A DNA stretch of 64,000 bases from Paenibacillus ihumii (GCF_001403875.1 NZ_LN884299.1:3262547-3326546), one strand, 5' to 3'; counted from the stretch's first letter, positions 7,761-16,875 are shown. Notes: generated by a model not told the origin, from the letters alone. Numbers and translations: made by a program.

Positions 7761-7817
7761 CCACACGAGCGGGCTTAAGGGCCGTTCAGCCCTCGGCCAG
7801 CCCCGTCATATTCCGTC

Positions 7818-10547
7818 TCATTTATGTTCCAATACGATATCCATGTGCTGTATGCCCTCTTTCGGCAGCGAATCCAGCACGGAACGCTGAATAATGGCAC
7901 CGGTGCCGAAGGCTTCGAACTGCACGGGCTGGCCGTTGACGGCTATCGTTCCGATCCGGTATTGACCGTAATCGAGAAGCCCGGCGTTACGGTACGCTAC
8001 GCGCAGCATCCGATCGGCAAACAGCGTCTCCACCGATGCATCGCCTTGCCCGTCAAACTGCTCCTTTACGAGCTTAGGCTCAAGATGCAAATGCCCATAT
8101 CTACCCTTCACGCCATAAACCTCCGTCAGCTCCGTCAGCAGCAGCCAGCTCGCCGATCCTGTCAGGAACGGATACATGCCTCGTCCCTTTTCATTGATAT
8201 ATTCAGGCACGCCCGGATACATGCGGCTCAGCGCAAAATCCGTTGAGAGGCGATAGATTGAATCCAGCACCTCGTAGCCTTCCTTGACGAAGCCGCGCTT
8301 ATAGAGCGCATTGGCATACATGACCGTCATATGGCTGAACATGGCGCCATTCTCTTTATGACCGAAGGCAAAGCCGAAGGCGCGGCCCAGATTCTGCTGG
8401 ATGCCCCCGAAATTCGAGTTCAGGCGGTAGCCGATTTTCTCGTCCTTCAGGTACCGGTCTACAGCCTTGGAGATTTTGCCAACCTGCTCTTCCGTAGCAA
8501 CGCCTCCCATGATGCTGAACACCTGGCCTGTCAGCGTCATGCGCACACCTTGCGGGAAGTCCCCCTCGACCCGTTCAGCGTCGTCGTTGTAATAACCGTT
8601 GAACCATTCATAGCCTTCCTGGCTGGAAATCCATTCGTTTCTCCGAAGATGAGCGATAGCCCATTCCGCCTTGTTTCTTAAATCGCTAGCTACCTTCGCG
8701 ATGTCCAGCTCCAGCTTCTTCCCGCTAACCGCAGGAGTAACGGCTTCATAGTAGCGATGCAGCAGTGCCAGCTTCTGATCGACACTTTCGTAATCTACAG
8801 GCTCAGCAAGCGAATCCAGCAGAATGCCCATCTCCTCTGCCAGTTCAATTGAACCGATGCCCGCTTTATCCTTAAGATAGGTTAACAGCTCAGCCAGCTC
8901 CAGCAAATTGCTGGCGTAGAATGCCGTGAACGCCACGCTCTCGCCGCGATTCGGCGCAAGGTCAAGCCCGTCGTTCCAGTCTGCGCCCTCCAGCTTGATA
9001 TTGTTATGCTCCCCGACATGGAAGAACGGAACGATATTCTGCAGCAAAATATGCTCCAGAATGGTGCCTTCATAGATGCTGCCATCTACAGTAGTCAGCT
9101 TGTTTCCGCTATCCGCGCTCCAGCTTGAATCCCGCTCGCTGCAGCGCTTGACGAAGATGTCACGGAAATACGTTTGCGGCTGCAGCAGAATGTCCAGATC
9201 GCCGCTTTGATGCACGTAGAGCAGCGTCGTCAATAGTGGCCATGCACCGTGATCCATCCAGACCCTTGGTATGTTATTTCGGTCGGCGATGAATTCGCCC
9301 GGCTTCGAACCGATAATCGTAGCATTGCTGCCGTCAATGCGAACTCCCGCATAGTTGTTTACGAGCAAATGCCTTACTTCATTGGGCTCCATCACCATAA
9401 GCGCCAGACAGTCCTGCCACAGGTCGCGCCAGCCGCGGCCGCCCCGGCCGTAGTCGTGATAAGGGAGGAACGAATTTCCGTACAGGCGGCGCAATATCGG
9501 CTGCAATGTAACCCATTTCATCCACAGATCCTGTTCTGCATCACCGGACTTGAATTTGATCGTATCCAGCTTCCCTCGCCAATAGGCTTCATTCTCCTGC
9601 AGCAAGGTGTCAAACTGTGCTTCGGACAAATATTGGGACGCATAGTTCCCCTGCTCAATCCGATCCTCTGAAATGACCATGGCGATGACATAGCTCACCG
9701 ATTGCCCGGGCAATAATTGCACAGGGGCGAACCGGAGCGCCCCGACCGCTTCATAGCCTTCCAGCTCGGCGCCGGCCTTCGCCAGCGGCTCGCGGTTGCG
9801 CACGACAGCCTCCGGCCAATCCAGCGCACCGCCTTCCCCGACGAATTCCTCATTGATCGGGAACATGCCGATCGGAGCCTTGCCGCTGCCTTCTGCCCCA
9901 AGTACGCTGTAAGTCACTTTATTTATGCGATGGCCCCGCTCGTCAAAGGACAAGGCAGGCTGAACCTCAATGCCATACTCGGTGACGTAAATACGATGCA
10001 GCAGGGAAGTGACATGACGATGATCCCGGAGATCATCGGCCGAACGGCCATACAGCGGAATCGCTGCCGTTGGAGTGAATTCAAGCGGGGCAGCGGCGGT
10101 ATTGGTTATTTTTACCTTCATCAGCTCTATCTTATCGTCCTTCACCGGAACAAAGCTGGTCGTCTCCGCCTTTACTCCAAGCTCTGTATGATGACGGGTA
10201 AGCTTGTGCCACAGGAAGCCGGCTTCGATTTCACTCTGTTCTTCGTCAGACACGAATTGAGCTGCGTTCTGCCTTGCCGAATTTCCGCTGGCGGACCAAG
10301 CACCCTGGCCTTCGATATGAAGCCAGAAATTACGCGAAGCCTTGGAATTATGCAAATCCTCCACGGACACAGGCTCCATCAAAAATGTGTTGTGTCCAGA
10401 CGTAATGCCGCCGTGAAGATTCGGAGTGACCGCCGACATCATTCCCGCTTCATTGACCAAGGGAAAATACAAATAACTGTTCTTCTCTGGGTGCTTGAGT
10501 TTAAATACGCCCTGTTCTCCTTGAAACTTCCAACCGGACTTTGTCAT
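7818..10547 (-). CDS. GH94-family disaccharide phosphorylase (cellobiose/laminaribiose phosphorylase-like)
   Basis: The product has about 909 residues, as expected for GH94 enzymes, which split beta-linked glucosides with phosphate to give glucose 1-phosphate. The N-terminal beta-sandwich (GYxxPLVNEAG-like opening, TPNLHGGITSGHN) is followed by the catalytic (alpha/alpha)6 barrel. That barrel carries GADWNDGLDLAPNRG at about residues 520-533, which holds the general-acid Asp of the family, and GRGWRDLWQD upstream. The C-terminal sandwich has YGHLHLEPKLV. The ATG at 10547 follows AGGAGAGGGAGAAG. It lies last in the importer operon, so the imported disaccharide is probably its substrate. Laminaribiose phosphorylase is known from Paenibacillus, but cellobiose, laminaribiose or longer glucans cannot be separated by eye. 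Confidence 0.85.
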   Translation of the reverse strand: MTKSGWKFQGEQGVFKLKHPEKNSYLYFPLVNEAGMMSAVTPNLHGGITSGHNTFLMEPVSVEDLHNSKASRNFWLHIEGQGAWSASGNSARQNAAQFVSDEEQSEIEAGFLWHKLTRHHTELGVKAETTSFVPVKDDKIELMKVKITNTAAAPLEFTPTAAIPLYGRSADDLRDHRHVTSLLHRIYVTEYGIEVQPALSFDERGHRINKVTYSVLGAEGSGKAPIGMFPINEEFVGEGGALDWPEAVVRNREPLAKAGAELEGYEAVGALRFAPVQLLPGQSVSYVIAMVISEDRIEQGNYASQYLSEAQFDTLLQENEAYWRGKLDTIKFKSGDAEQDLWMKWVTLQPILRRLYGNSFLPYHDYGRGGRGWRDLWQDCLALMVMEPNEVRHLLVNNYAGVRIDGSNATIIGSKPGEFIADRNNIPRVWMDHGAWPLLTTLLYVHQSGDLDILLQPQTYFRDIFVKRCSERDSSWSADSGNKLTTVDGSIYEGTILEHILLQNIVPFFHVGEHNNIKLEGADWNDGLDLAPNRGESVAFTAFYASNLLELAELLTYLKDKAGIGSIELAEEMGILLDSLAEPVDYESVDQKLALLHRYYEAVTPAVSGKKLELDIAKVASDLRNKAEWAIAHLRRNEWISSQEGYEWFNGYYNDDAERVEGDFPQGVRMTLTGQVFSIMGGVATEEQVGKISKAVDRYLKDEKIGYRLNSNFGGIQQNLGRAFGFAFGHKENGAMFSHMTVMYANALYKRGFVKEGYEVLDSIYRLSTDFALSRMYPGVPEYINEKGRGMYPFLTGSASWLLLTELTEVYGVKGRYGHLHLEPKLVKEQFDGQGDASVETLFADRMLRVAYRNAGLLDYGQYRIGTIAVNGQPVQFEAFGTGAIIQRSVLDSLPKEGIQHMDIVLEHK

Positions 10548-10586
10548 ATCTTTTCTTCTCCCTCTCCTAGTTCCTTTATTCAAAAC

Positions 10587-10620
10587 GAATCCCGCTCCAT
10601 GTACAGCAGGCGCGGGATTC
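10587..10620 (-). terminator. Partial terminator between permease and phosphorylase genes
   Basis: A 9-bp stem (GAATCCCGC/GCGGGATTC) is followed on the minus strand by GTTTTG. It probably lowers downstream expression rather than ending all transcripts. Confidence 0.5.
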
Positions 10621-10626
10621 AACAAG

Positions 10627-11463
10627 TTACGATTTGACGGCACCTGCAAGAGCTCCGTCCACAAGATATTTCTGGATAAACGTATACAGGATGATCAGCG
10701 GAGTCGCCACGATGGTGATTCCGCAGGCAAGCAGCGGCCAATTGTTGCCGTACTGGCCTTTAAACTCCTTCAATCCGAAGGTGATCGGATAATTCGTCTG
10801 GCTCGGCAAATACATGATCGGTCCGACGAAGTCATTCCAGATGCCGATCGCCGTCAGAATTACACCCGTTGCGATAACCGGCTTCATCAATGGAGTGACC
10901 ATTTGGAAGAGGTAACGGATATAGCCCGAGCCATCAATCCCTGCAGCCTCATCCAGCTCGCGGCTGATCGATTTGATGTAGCCGACGAACATCATGAACA
11001 CTACACCGGTTCCTGTCGTTTTCAGGATGATATACCCAAGCTTCGTATCGTATCCGAAGATGCCGAGCGATTCCTTGAAGCCCAGCATCAGCTTGTACTG
11101 CGCAACCATCGGGTTCGGCAGGAACTGCGAGAGCAGGAAGAACATATAGATGAACCCGCTCCACTTCACGTATTTGCGCGCCACCGGAAAGGCGCCCATC
11201 ACCGATATGATGATGGTCAGTACCGTAGCAGCCCCGGTGTAAATGAGACTATTAATGAAGTAATTCGCGAAGTTCCCTTCCGTCCAAGCAGTAATGTAGT
11301 TGCTCCACTGAAATTCCTTGACAAGGCCGATCGGGTTGATCAAATATTCTGGATACGACTTCAATGAAACGTTGAGCACCAGAATTAGCGGCACTAGATA
11401 TAGAACGAGCAATACAGCGATGACGGCGTAAGATAGTATCGTAAACGATCTGGAATTTTTCAT
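10627..11463 (-). CDS. Carbohydrate ABC transporter permease, MalG/UgpE type
   Basis: The 278-residue inner membrane protein has six predicted helices. It carries the cytoplasmic EAA loop that docks the ATPase (LDEAAGIDGSGYIRYLFQMVTPLMKP, residues about 180-205). The last residues (YLVDGALAGAVKS) match the usual end of the CUT1 family. It starts two bases after the stop of the other permease gene, so they are cotranscribed. No ATPase gene is in the locus, as is usual for CUT1 importers in this group, which share an MsmX-type ATPase encoded elsewhere. Confidence 0.9.
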   Translation of the reverse strand: MKNSRSFTILSYAVIAVLLVLYLVPLILVLNVSLKSYPEYLINPIGLVKEFQWSNYITAWTEGNFANYFINSLIYTGAATVLTIIISVMGAFPVARKYVKWSGFIYMFFLLSQFLPNPMVAQYKLMLGFKESLGIFGYDTKLGYIILKTTGTGVVFMMFVGYIKSISRELDEAAGIDGSGYIRYLFQMVTPLMKPVIATGVILTAIGIWNDFVGPIMYLPSQTNYPITFGLKEFKGQYGNNWPLLACGITIVATPLIILYTFIQKYLVDGALAGAVKS

Positions 11464-11465
11464 AA

Positions 11466-12359
11466 TTAATATTCCACCTCTCTCTTACGCGTTTGCCGTA
11501 CGGCGACAACGACAAATACCAGAATGATCAGGAACTGTACGACGGACAGTGCAGACGGTAGGCCCATATCAAGGCTGCCGCGGAAGGTCTCCTTATAAAC
11601 ATCGTAAGCCATCGTTCTCGTATTGAAGCGGCCATCCGTCGTCGCCAGAATAATATCAAAGGTCGACATGGCGCCGATAATCGATAACAGCATATTTACC
11701 GTAAAGGATGGAGCGATCAGCGGGAACGTGATATGGCGGAAGGACTGCCATTTGCTGGTTCCGTCAATATAGCCGGCTTCATACAGATCCTTGGGAACGG
11801 ACTGCAGACCAGCAAGAAAGATGAGCATGGAATAGCCCATATACATCCAGATTTGCACGAATATAATATAGCCAAAAGCATGTGTAAAGCTGGCGAAGAA
11901 CATATCCTTGTAGCCGAACAGCCAGTCATACAGCATGTTCACAGGGCCGCTCATCGGGTCGAACATCATCCCCCAGATCAAGGCGACGACAGCTACCCCG
12001 AGCACGACCGGGAGAAAAAATACGGCGCGATAGAAATAATCGCCGCGCAGCCGCTGATTCAGCAGAACCGCTACGAACAGGGCAACCCCGTTCTGAACAA
12101 TGGTGACAATAAACATGAAAATCAATGTATTCGTAATGGAGCGCCAACGTTCTCCAGAGTTTCCGGAGTAGAATAGATCATAGTAATTTTCAAGCCCGAC
12201 GAACTTCATTGTGCTGCCGGGGATATTTTTAACATCGGTAAAGGAATAAATGACCGTCATCACGGATGGTCCGAAATAAAAAACTACGTACAAAGCCATC
12301 GGGATCAATAAGAGCAATAAAGGTACGTAGCGAGCCATGCCTTTTCCAAATGGATACAT
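11466..12359 (-). CDS. Carbohydrate ABC transporter permease, MalF/UgpA type
   Basis: The 297-residue protein has six hydrophobic segments, beginning with YVPLLLLLIPMALYVVFYFGP. Its EAA loop (LYEAGYIDGTSKWQSFRHITFPLI) lies near residue 195. It forms the heterodimeric channel with the following MalG-type permease. The ATG at 12359 is preferred because GAGGTGA lies five bases upstream; an in-frame GTG nine bases earlier overlaps that site. A 10-bp stem-loop separates it from the solute-binding protein gene upstream. Confidence 0.9.
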   Translation of the reverse strand: MYPFGKGMARYVPLLLLLIPMALYVVFYFGPSVMTVIYSFTDVKNIPGSTMKFVGLENYYDLFYSGNSGERWRSITNTLIFMFIVTIVQNGVALFVAVLLNQRLRGDYFYRAVFFLPVVLGVAVVALIWGMMFDPMSGPVNMLYDWLFGYKDMFFASFTHAFGYIIFVQIWMYMGYSMLIFLAGLQSVPKDLYEAGYIDGTSKWQSFRHITFPLIAPSFTVNMLLSIIGAMSTFDIILATTDGRFNTRTMAYDVYKETFRGSLDMGLPSALSVVQFLIILVFVVVAVRQTRKREVEY

Positions 12360-12395
12360 CTCTCTCACCTCGCGGGTTACGAATCAATAAATGAT

Positions 12396-12419
12396 CGGGG
12401 TCTGAACAATCAGACCCCG
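12396..12419 (-). other. Intergenic stem-loop in the importer operon
   Basis: A perfect 10-bp stem (CGGGGTCTGA, loop ACAA) lacks a T-run. It lies after the solute-binding protein gene, where such hairpins commonly protect the upstream message so that the binding protein is made in excess. Confidence 0.6.
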
Positions 12420-12451
12420 AGACAGTACAGTATGGTTAATGAATTTCGAAC

Positions 12452-13816
12452 TTATTTAGGAGCTGCGGCTTCCCATTCCTTCTGCTGCACATCGGCCAGT
12501 TCTTTCGCTGTCTTGAACTCTCCGCCCGGTGCAAGGTATTCCGTATGAACACCCTCAGCGGCAAGATGCTCGCCCACGTTCTCGCGGTTAATCATCATAA
12601 TTTCATATGCCAGCTCGAAATCGCCAAGATAAGGCGTCAATTCGTTGTCGATAAAATCGCTGTCCGTCGAGATTCCGTCCATTGTAGGGATGAATCCGGC
12701 TGCTTTAACGAACGTCGTGTAGTTCTCAGGCTCGGAGAAGAATTCCAGCCATTTCAATGCGCCTTCTTTATTCGGGCCTTTCTCGGCAACGTACCAGGTT
12801 ACATCGTATTTACCTACGAAAGAAGCGTTTTTCGCTGCGTCTTCAGTTGCTGGTACGGGGAAATAACCGAATTTAAGGTCTGGATTCGCCGTAGCGATCG
12901 TCGGAGCGTCCCAGGAGCCGTCAGCCAGCATAGCTACTTTGCCCGTTGCAAAAATCGCAGGCGCGGAAGCATAATCGATACCCATGAAGCCTTCGATCAT
13001 GTAGTTGTCTTGGAGAGTTTTCATTTTCTCCAGAACCTCAACCGCTTCGGCATCGTTGAACGCTGTTTCGCCTTTCCATACACCTTCGATCCATTTTTGC
13101 TGGTCACCGCCGCCCAGGATTTTCGCTTGCAGCGCGAACACAGGCAGCTTCAGCGGCCATACGTCTTTACCTGCTACGCCGATTGGCGTGATGCCCTTGG
13201 ATTTCAGAGTTTCGTTCAACTGAATGAACTCGCTCCAAGTTTTCGGCACCTCCAGGCCATGCTCTTCGAAAATTTCTTTATTATAGAACAAACCGGACAT
13301 CGCTACTTTGCCAGTAGGAATGGCGTACACTTTGCCGTTATATGTACCGGCTTTTTCAATATCGTTAGCGTTCCATTTGCTGACGAAAGCCTGATCAGAC
13401 AGGTCGGCGATCAGACCGGAGTTGATCCACTGCTCCCAGTCAGGCACCTTGGCCCCTGGCGTCCATTCCTGAGGAGACAATCTCATGCCGGACAAGTCGG
13501 CAAGAATATCGACGTCATTCGCCGTAAGTCTTGCTCTTTGCGCTTGCTTATACTCATCATCCGGACCAGTCGTCGTGTACTCGATTTTATATTCCGGATA
13601 TTTCTCTTCAAACTTTTTGTTGATCTCATTCATTGCTTTATTGATGTTGTCTTGCTTCCAGTGCAGAATCTTGATCACTTGTTTCTGTCCGGAAGAAGTC
13701 TTAGCGCCTTCGCCTTCGGTTCCAGTAGCTGCATTGTTGCCTTTACCACCGCCGCAAGCCGCCAGGCTTAGCGTCAATGCGCCAGCAAGAACGATGGCAG
13801 AAATTTTCTTGACCAT
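12452..13816 (-). CDS. Extracellular sugar-binding lipoprotein of the ABC importer
   Basis: The 454-residue precursor has a lipoprotein signal (MVKKISAIVLAGALTLSLAACGGG) with the acylated Cys at about residue 21 and a Gly/Thr/Ser-rich linker. The mature domain belongs to CUT1 solute-binding proteins (WKQDNINKAMNEINKKFEEKYP at the start, GKVYAIPTGKVAMSGLFYNKEIFEEHG, then AMLADGSWDAP). It captures sugar outside the membrane for the two permeases downstream. It is the first gene of the operon, directly behind a promoter with a palindromic operator, so it should be the most regulated and most highly expressed. Ligand identity is inferred only from the GH94 gene downstream. Confidence 0.92.
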   Translation of the reverse strand: MVKKISAIVLAGALTLSLAACGGGKGNNAATGTEGEGAKTSSGQKQVIKILHWKQDNINKAMNEINKKFEEKYPEYKIEYTTTGPDDEYKQAQRARLTANDVDILADLSGMRLSPQEWTPGAKVPDWEQWINSGLIADLSDQAFVSKWNANDIEKAGTYNGKVYAIPTGKVAMSGLFYNKEIFEEHGLEVPKTWSEFIQLNETLKSKGITPIGVAGKDVWPLKLPVFALQAKILGGGDQQKWIEGVWKGETAFNDAEAVEVLEKMKTLQDNYMIEGFMGIDYASAPAIFATGKVAMLADGSWDAPTIATANPDLKFGYFPVPATEDAAKNASFVGKYDVTWYVAEKGPNKEGALKWLEFFSEPENYTTFVKAAGFIPTMDGISTDSDFIDNELTPYLGDFELAYEIMMINRENVGEHLAAEGVHTEYLAPGGEFKTAKELADVQQKEWEAAAPK

Positions 13817-13956
13817 GATATTTCCCCCTATTTGTAGTCATTGGTTGGAACCCCGTTCTCGGCATTGCTCTGCCTTGGCCGTTCGAAGCTATGAAAATTC
13901 GTCTGCTTATGCGTTTCGTATTTTCGTAATTTCAACGATACCAAAGAGCAAAATCC

Positions 13957-13970
13957 CGAAAGCGGTTTCG
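13957..13970. promoter_or_regulatory. LacI-type operator at the importer promoter
   Basis: The palindrome CGAAAGCGGTTTCG lies nine bases downstream of the -10 box of the importer promoter, in the start region of the transcript. It has the same CGAAA-N4-TTTCG form as the site at 14158-14171, the only other such site I saw in this intergenic region. Confidence 0.65.
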
Positions 13971-13979
13971 CTCAAAATC

Positions 13980-14008
13980 ATTATTACATCAATTATTTTG
14001 TTTGTAAA
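13980..14008 (-). promoter_or_regulatory. Sigma-A promoter of the sugar importer operon
   Basis: On the minus strand TTTACA (14008-14003), a 17-base spacer and AATAAT (13985-13980) are found. This gives a leader of about 155 bases before the binding-protein gene. Confidence 0.6.
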
Positions 14009-14122
14009 GACCTATTTTAAATATTTTTGTTTTTCCTGTCGCTTCGAGTAGACTTCCCTCGCATTTTGCAATTAATCCTATATAAATCAGGGTCTTTACC
14101 CTTTCCCCAACCTTTATTTTCA

Positions 14123-14151
14123 TTGACCGTGTATAAAAAAAGAGGTAAGAT
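14123..14151 (+). promoter_or_regulatory. Sigma-A promoter of the LacI-type regulator
   Basis: TTGACC (14123-14128), 17 bases and TAAGAT (14146-14151) form a clear promoter. An operator palindrome starts six bases downstream of it. Confidence 0.7.
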
Positions 14152-14157
14152 AATTGG

Positions 14158-14171
14158 CGAAAGTGTTTTCG
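14158..14171. promoter_or_regulatory. LacI-type operator at the regulator's own promoter
   Basis: CGAAAGTGTTTTCG repeats the CGAAA-N4-TTTCG form of the importer operator and covers the expected transcription start of the regulator gene. This implies autorepression. The two sites are about 200 bp apart, which would allow looping by a tetramer or paired dimers. A weaker AGAAACTGTTTC lies at 14266-14277. Confidence 0.65.
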
Positions 14172-14340
14172 TTGTTTCGTAAAACCGTGGATTCGGCGCT
14201 TTTCTTGGAGGATTGTTTCGCTAATCAAATTTCGTTACTTGCTATTCTCAAAGTGTGCGATCCACAGAAACTGTTTCGCCAACAACCAGCAGCTTACGAT
14301 CATTGTTCGATTTTGCTTTATCTAGAAGGGGGTTTTGTCT

Positions 14341-15369
14341 TTGTCGATCAACATCCGAACGATTGCGGAAATGGCCGGCGTTTCGGTATCGACCGTATCC
14401 AAAATCATTAACAACTACAGTGATATTTCTGAAGATACTAAAAATAGAGTATTGGAAATCATGAAGCAAACCGGGTATGTTCCTTCGAACTCCGCGAAAA
14501 CATTAGCGACGAAAAAATCGAATCTCATTGGCGTCATTTTTGCGGGTAAGCTGAATATTGATTTCACCCATCCCTTTTTCGTCGAGGTGCTGAACTCCTT
14601 CAAGAAGCAGGTCGGTCTGCTCGGGTATGACCTCCTATTCTTCTCGAACGAGAAATTCTCTGCTGTCGATGGCGAGTATCTCGCCCGTTGTAAGCACTTT
14701 CAAGTGGACGGCTGCATCATCGTGACCGGCCAGCAGCTCGAGCCCTCTATCAGCGAGCTGGATCTCAGCGACATTCCATGCATCGGGGTGGATATTGAAC
14801 TGAAAGGCAAGAACTCCGGTTTTATTATGTCCGATAACTACAAAATGTCATACAAGGTTGTGGAGCACTTCTATCTGCAAGGGTACCGGGAGCTTGGGTA
14901 TATCGGAAGCACGCAGGAATCGGATATATCCAATATGCGCGAGGCGGGCTACAAAGACGCCATAGATAGCTTCGGACTGCCTCTGAACGAAAACTGGTTC
15001 GTAAATGGAGAGAACTTCTTTGAGGGAAGCGGGTATGAGGCGATGAACCGGATCATTCAATCGGGCTCGCTGCCAAGAGCGATCTTTGCTGCCTCGGACC
15101 TGATTGCAATTGGGGCCATGCGGGCGCTCAAGGAGCATAAGCTGCGGGTGCCGCAGGACGTGGCCATCATCGGCTGCGATGATATCGAGGCCTGCAAATA
15201 TACGAATCCGGCGCTGACGACGATCCGGCAGAACAAAGAGAAGATCGGCAGGCTGGCCGGCTTGATGCTGTACGACCTGATGAACAGCCAGTCCGAGACG
15301 AGCAGCATCGTGGTGGAGCCCGAGCTGGTCATTCGCGAATCCTGCGGGAGCAGGCTCGATAACTTCTAA
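14341..15369 (+). CDS. LacI-family transcriptional regulator of the disaccharide locus
   Basis: The 342-residue protein has an N-terminal LacI helix-turn-helix and hinge (SINIRTIAEMAGVSVSTVSKIINNYSDIS, residues 1-60). A periplasmic-binding-protein-like sensor domain follows (LIGVIFAGKLNIDFTHPFF, IIVTGQQLE, GCDDIEACKYTNPALTTIRQ). It should bind a sugar or sugar phosphate and release the operators. The TTG at 14341 is preferred over the TTG six bases earlier because AAGGGGG is eight bases upstream of it and the protein then begins MSINIR like its relatives. It is transcribed away from the importer operon, and matching palindromes at both promoters support it as the local repressor. Confidence 0.9.
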   Translation: MSINIRTIAEMAGVSVSTVSKIINNYSDISEDTKNRVLEIMKQTGYVPSNSAKTLATKKSNLIGVIFAGKLNIDFTHPFFVEVLNSFKKQVGLLGYDLLFFSNEKFSAVDGEYLARCKHFQVDGCIIVTGQQLEPSISELDLSDIPCIGVDIELKGKNSGFIMSDNYKMSYKVVEHFYLQGYRELGYIGSTQESDISNMREAGYKDAIDSFGLPLNENWFVNGENFFEGSGYEAMNRIIQSGSLPRAIFAASDLIAIGAMRALKEHKLRVPQDVAIIGCDDIEACKYTNPALTTIRQNKEKIGRLAGLMLYDLMNSQSETSSIVVEPELVIRESCGSRLDNF

Positions 15370-15458
15370 GCGCTCAGCTTGAACTTTATAAATGGTCCAT
15401 AAGGTGTAAATCGCCACTACAATCAGCTAAAAAATTCTCAATATAATCAGCTAAAATA

Positions 15459-15499
15459 AACACCCCTCCGGCCATCCTTGAGAAGGCTAGAGGGGTGTT
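15459..15499. terminator. Bidirectional terminator between lacI-type and aroF genes
   Basis: AACACCCCTC pairs with GAGGGGTGTT. On the minus strand it is followed by TATTTTAG, so it mainly ends the DAHP synthase transcript and also separates two converging genes. Confidence 0.7.
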
Positions 15500-15560
15500 A
15501 TGCGTGCTATAGCTCAGTAGCTCAGTTTTAGGGTCTGTGTGTACAGCGTGTTATGCTGTT

Positions 15561-16604
15561 TTACGCTTGGACAGCAGCTTTCGGCGTTTCGAAACGTTTG
15601 CCGACCAATGGAGCAAGCTGCTCCAGGTCGCGGAGCAATGCGGCGAATTGATCAGGGAACAGCGATTGAACGCCGTCGCCCGTCATCGAATTGTCCGGAT
15701 CGGTATGCATTTCGATAATGAGTCCGTCCGCCCCTGCGGCAACCGAGGCTTTCGTCATCGGTTCTACGAGCTCGCGGCGGCCTGTGCCATGGCTAGGATC
15801 GGAGATGACCGGCAAATGGCTCAAGCCTTGCAGTACCGGAATCGCCGACAGATCCAGCGTATTTCTCGTATATGTCTCGAAAGTCCGGATGCCGCGCTCA
15901 CAGAGCATAACGTTCGGATTGCCGCCTGCCAGAATATATTCCGCCGCATTCAGGAACTCGTCGTACGTTGCGCTGAATCCGCGCTTTAACAGAACCGGTC
16001 TGCCGCAGGTGCCCAGCTTGCGCAGCAAGTCGAAGTTCTGCATGTTGCGCGTGCCGACCTGCAGAATATCTGCGTACTCGGCGCATACATCAACATATTC
16101 CGGCGTCATGACCTCCGTAATTGTCAGCAGCCCATGCTTCTTGCCGGCCTCGGCCATCATCACCAGGCCCTCTACTCCAACTCCCTGGAAGCTGTAGGGT
16201 CCCGTACGAGGTTTAAAGGCTCCGCCGCGGAGCACTTGACCGCCTGCGGCCTTGACCAGGCGGGCGATTTCATCGATCTGCTCCGCGGATTCCACAGCGC
16301 ACGGACCGCCCATAACGACGAGCTCCCCTCCGCCAATCTTCACATCGCCAATCTCGATGACCGTATTCTCCGGATGGAAGTCACGGCTGGCCAGCTTATA
16401 GGACTTGGAAATTTTGATTACATTCTCTACACCCTTCATTTGGCGCAAATGCTCGGCAAGCTTCGGCTCGATCGCGCCGATCAATCCGATGACCGTACGG
16501 TCGCTGCCGCGCGAGACATGCGCTTGCAGGCCTTCCTTCTCAATGACGGCGATAATTTCGTTAATCCGCTCTTCCGGCGTTTGGTTAGAAGTGATTACGA
16601 TCAT
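15561..16604 (-). CDS. aroF: 3-deoxy-7-phosphoheptulonate synthase (type I-beta) with ferredoxin-like regulatory domain
   Basis: The 347-residue enzyme condenses phosphoenolpyruvate and erythrose 4-phosphate in the first step of the shikimate pathway. Residues 1-70 form a ferredoxin-like domain (MIVITSNQTPEERINEIIAV, GLQAHVSRGSDRTVIGLIG) as in Thermotoga-type DAHP synthases, where it mediates tyrosine or phenylalanine feedback. The barrel follows with VMGGPCAVES, RGGAFKPRTGPYSFQG, LLKRGFSAT and ISDPSHGTGRRELV, which include the phosphate and metal ligands. The start at 16604 is chosen because AAAGGATG lies upstream at proper spacing; the ATG nine bases earlier touches that site. It is a single gene with its own promoter. 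Confidence 0.93.
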   Translation of the reverse strand: MIVITSNQTPEERINEIIAVIEKEGLQAHVSRGSDRTVIGLIGAIEPKLAEHLRQMKGVENVIKISKSYKLASRDFHPENTVIEIGDVKIGGGELVVMGGPCAVESAEQIDEIARLVKAAGGQVLRGGAFKPRTGPYSFQGVGVEGLVMMAEAGKKHGLLTITEVMTPEYVDVCAEYADILQVGTRNMQNFDLLRKLGTCGRPVLLKRGFSATYDEFLNAAEYILAGGNPNVMLCERGIRTFETYTRNTLDLSAIPVLQGLSHLPVISDPSHGTGRRELVEPMTKASVAAGADGLIIEMHTDPDNSMTGDGVQSLFPDQFAALLRDLEQLAPLVGKRFETPKAAVQA

Positions 16605-16715
16605 GTCCTTCATCCTTTCGTCTTTGCGGGCATTGCCCAATGTTTATATCAAATACCTTGAATTATTTTGCCACTTAAACGCTTGTCCGCTTTTAAGCTT
16701 TTAACCGCTAAAGTA

Positions 16716-16744
16716 AATATAACTGATTCCTCCTGCCTCGTCAA
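16716..16744 (-). promoter_or_regulatory. Sigma-A promoter of the DAHP synthase gene
   Basis: On the minus strand TTGACG (16744-16739), 17 bases and TATATT (16721-16716) lie about 110 bases before the start codon. Confidence 0.65.
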
Positions 16745-16807
16745 GCATAACATCCGTAACTCAGCGTTTTTCAATATATCATCATGTCCATATATAATAA
16801 CGCACAA

Positions 16808-16854
16808 AAGCCGTCTCTACCGGCACCAATATCATCGGTCCCTCAAGACGGCTT
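16808..16854 (-). terminator. Rho-independent terminator of ispH
   Basis: AAGCCGTCT pairs with AGACGGCTT around a CCG/CGG inner stem. On the minus strand it is followed by TTGTG after a run of T. It begins 22 bases past the ispH stop codon. Confidence 0.7.
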
Positions 16855-16875
16855 CTAAATAATTGCTATAGCGTA

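Noticed and set aside
15421-15457. Direct repeat AATCAGCTAAAA, two copies 25 bases apart
   Set aside because: Two short copies in an A/T-rich intergenic region are not enough to call a CRISPR, operator or mobile element.
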